The notes under the pieces were generated by a model that saw only the letters and a list, made by a program, of their open reading frames with translations, had not been told where the DNA came from and did not search any database. The translations under genes and the position numbers were made by a program. A stretch of DNA of 64,000 nucleotides from an uncultured Endomicrobiia bacterium (GTDB taxonomy: Bacteria > Elusimicrobiota > Endomicrobiia > DTEH01), in contig CALFVX010000006.1 of assembly GCA_937928765.1 (NCBI GenBank), positions 41,549 through 105,548 on the forward strand, written 5' to 3'. The first letter of the stretch is position 1, and each line of letters begins with the position of its first letter. Shown piece by piece: positions 62,272 through 64,000 of the stretch.

Positions 62272-62961
62272 CTAGTGGAACCCATTCGGAATTTGTGTAT
62301 TTATCACTATAACCCATTGATAGTTAGTAGTTATATCAGCCATAACCCATTCGGAATTTGTGTATTTATCACCAATCACAACAGCCAAATAATGCTTTCT
62401 TTCAAGTAAATCTAAAAAGTTAGAAACAACATCACCAAAAAGTTTTAAAAAATCCTTTACCGACTTGGCATTGCTTAAATCATCTGGTCTGTTGCTAAAT
62501 TTGATAATATCGTGGTAGGGTGGATGCATTATTATAAATTGAACGCTCTGTCTTCCATAAGATTTCAAAATTTCATCAACTTTTTGTCTAGTTTCGTTTT
62601 TGGTACTATCTGCAACTAATACTTCAGTAAAAACTTTCGTATCAAATAATGATTCCTGATTAACTCTTTGCTTTGCTATTTCTGCGACTTCCGGCAATAA
62701 TTCAATACCGATTCCATTTCTTCCTAATCTTTTACATTCAATCAATGTTGTCCCACTTCCTAAAAAGGTATCCAAAACAACATCACCCTTTTTAGTAAAT
62801 CGCCTCATTAGTTGATTTGGTATTTGCGGGACAAAGTTTCCGTGATAATCGCCTCTGTGGGCACCGGATTTATCACGCTCACCGATAATCCATAAACTGT
62901 CAGTTATGATATCTTGATATTCTTTCCAATTATTTAGATTTAAATCGTTTATTTTTGACAT
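62272..62961 (-). pseudogene. N6/N4 DNA methyltransferase, C-terminus frameshifted by a 65-bp duplication
   Basis: VLDTFLGSGTTLIECKRLGRNGIGIEL SAM motif, IIMHPPYHDIIKFS catalytic-type motif; C-terminal sequence recoverable out of frame. Confidence 0.8.
62279..62372. repeat. 29-bp direct repeat flanking a 36-bp spacer
   Basis: AACCCATTCGGAATTTGTGTATTTATCAC at 62279-62307 and 62344-62372, offset 65 bp. Confidence 0.97.
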
Positions 62962-63367
62962 ATATTAACCTTTCTTAATTTCTCTTCACACTCTATGTAA
63001 ATATAATTTCCTTGAGGAAATGGCTTATTCATTATTTTTATTGTTTTATAATCGTCAAAATCAATTACTATATTTACAAATAAATTACTGCCTTTGCTTA
63101 CACTCGTACACATTCATTACAAATTTCAGTTAATTAGTTTTTTAGGAACATTGTTTTTATACTCTGCATATTTTCACTTTATTGAGTTCTCAATATTTAC
63201 CAGCTGGCGGTGCCTTTCAAATTATATTAGAACTTTTGCTATGAAAAATTATACAAACTTAAAGATGTAAAATCAAGATTAGAAACTTGAATATAATATT
63301 TTAAGGAAGGAGAAAACAAGAATATATTATCTCACACTTTGCTTAAATAAAAATGTATTGCTTTTTA

Positions 63368-63991
63368 TTAAATTTTTTCAATCAAATCATTATTATATTT
63401 AACCAGTTCAGAAATTTTATTCTTGTTTAATATACAATAGTTAGTTATATTTATACTTTCCTTACTTACAGGATCTACTAAAAATAACTTGTTCTGTGAC
63501 CAGACTATTTTCACAAAAGTATTATTCCGAGGTATTTTAGAATGGATTTTATTAGAAATATATATTAGATTTTTGTGGTTATCAATAAGTTCTAAATCTT
63601 TTCTTGATGTAGCATAAGAAATTGGATAAATATGGTGTAGTTGATATCCATCTTTTTTAGAAACGTTATGATAGTCAAAATATAATTCTCTTTCTCTCTG
63701 ACTCCTTGTGGCTACAAACTCTAAAATTTCCTGTGAAATACTTAACATCAAAATGGTTTTTCGAAAGGTTTTGAAATATATTGTTTGATTTAACAAATTA
63801 AACACCTGAAGAGATTCATTATACCAATTCATAAAATCCCGTTTTTCTGTCTTATTTTTTGCTTTCTTGTTAATTTCTTTAAAAGTTTTTTGAATATCAG
63901 TAAGTATGCTTGCTTGCTGTATTTTTTTTAACTTTCTATATTCTTTAATAAGATTTACTTTTTCATTAGTAGTTAAATTAGGATCGGACAA
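63368..63991 (-). CDS. HNH-endonuclease-like protein, possibly continuing past the window edge
   Basis: YQLHHIYPISYATSRKDLELIDNHKNLIYISNKIHSKIP HNH-like core; frame stays open to position 64000. Confidence 0.7.
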   Translation of the reverse strand: MSDPNLTTNEKVNLIKEYRKLKKIQQASILTDIQKTFKEINKKAKNKTEKRDFMNWYNESLQVFNLLNQTIYFKTFRKTILMLSISQEILEFVATRSQRERELYFDYHNVSKKDGYQLHHIYPISYATSRKDLELIDNHKNLIYISNKIHSKIPRNNTFVKIVWSQNKLFLVDPVSKESINITNYCILNKNKISELVKYNNDLIEKI

Positions 63992-64000
63992 GATAAATGT

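Overview
AT-rich, gene-dense chromosomal segment of a diderm, LPS-making bacterium (kdsA, kdsB, LptF/LptG-like, Mla/MCE genes). Lineage cannot be fixed from the sequence; the SprA/PorV/FlgD-like C-terminus combination suggests an FCB- or Elusimicrobiota-like candidate phylum (inference). From 1 to about 61.3 kb the window carries housekeeping operons: rseP-kdsB-kdsA-PPIase-cysK; rpoZ-coaC-coaB-UDG-priA-rpsR-rplI-dnaB-alr-mlaEFD; lepB-nfeD; gltD-like; recG-coaX-groES-groEL; sugar-lipid genes; idh-ackA; DUF177-rpmF-plsX-fabH-PilZ-fabD-fabG-acpP-fabF-rnc; tRNA-Glu. The most interesting content is a duplicated envelope/secretion cassette at 4.6-13.7 kb and 46.2-53.0 kb: FecR-domain protein, outer-membrane barrel, large exported protein with a FlgD-like/T9SS-like C-terminal domain, PorV-like barrel. 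A SprA-like giant translocon protein lies at 55.3-60.6 kb. Three promoters of these cassettes share one architecture: a CRP/FNR-like TGTGA-N6-TCAC box starting exactly 21 bp before the -35, a 17-bp spacer and a TATATA -10. This looks like a co-regulated type-IX-like secretion regulon. Other points of interest are a PriA with no visible ATPase motifs, CoaBC split by one in-frame stop, a PilZ protein with a Cys cluster inside the fatty-acid operon, an MCE protein with a beta-rich C-terminal domain, and degenerate 8-bp-phased intergenic repeats. After about 61.3 kb the sequence looks foreign: a DUF6653-like protein, a DNA methyltransferase broken by a 65-bp direct-repeat duplication, and an HNH protein. 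No CRISPR array, rRNA or transposase was seen.
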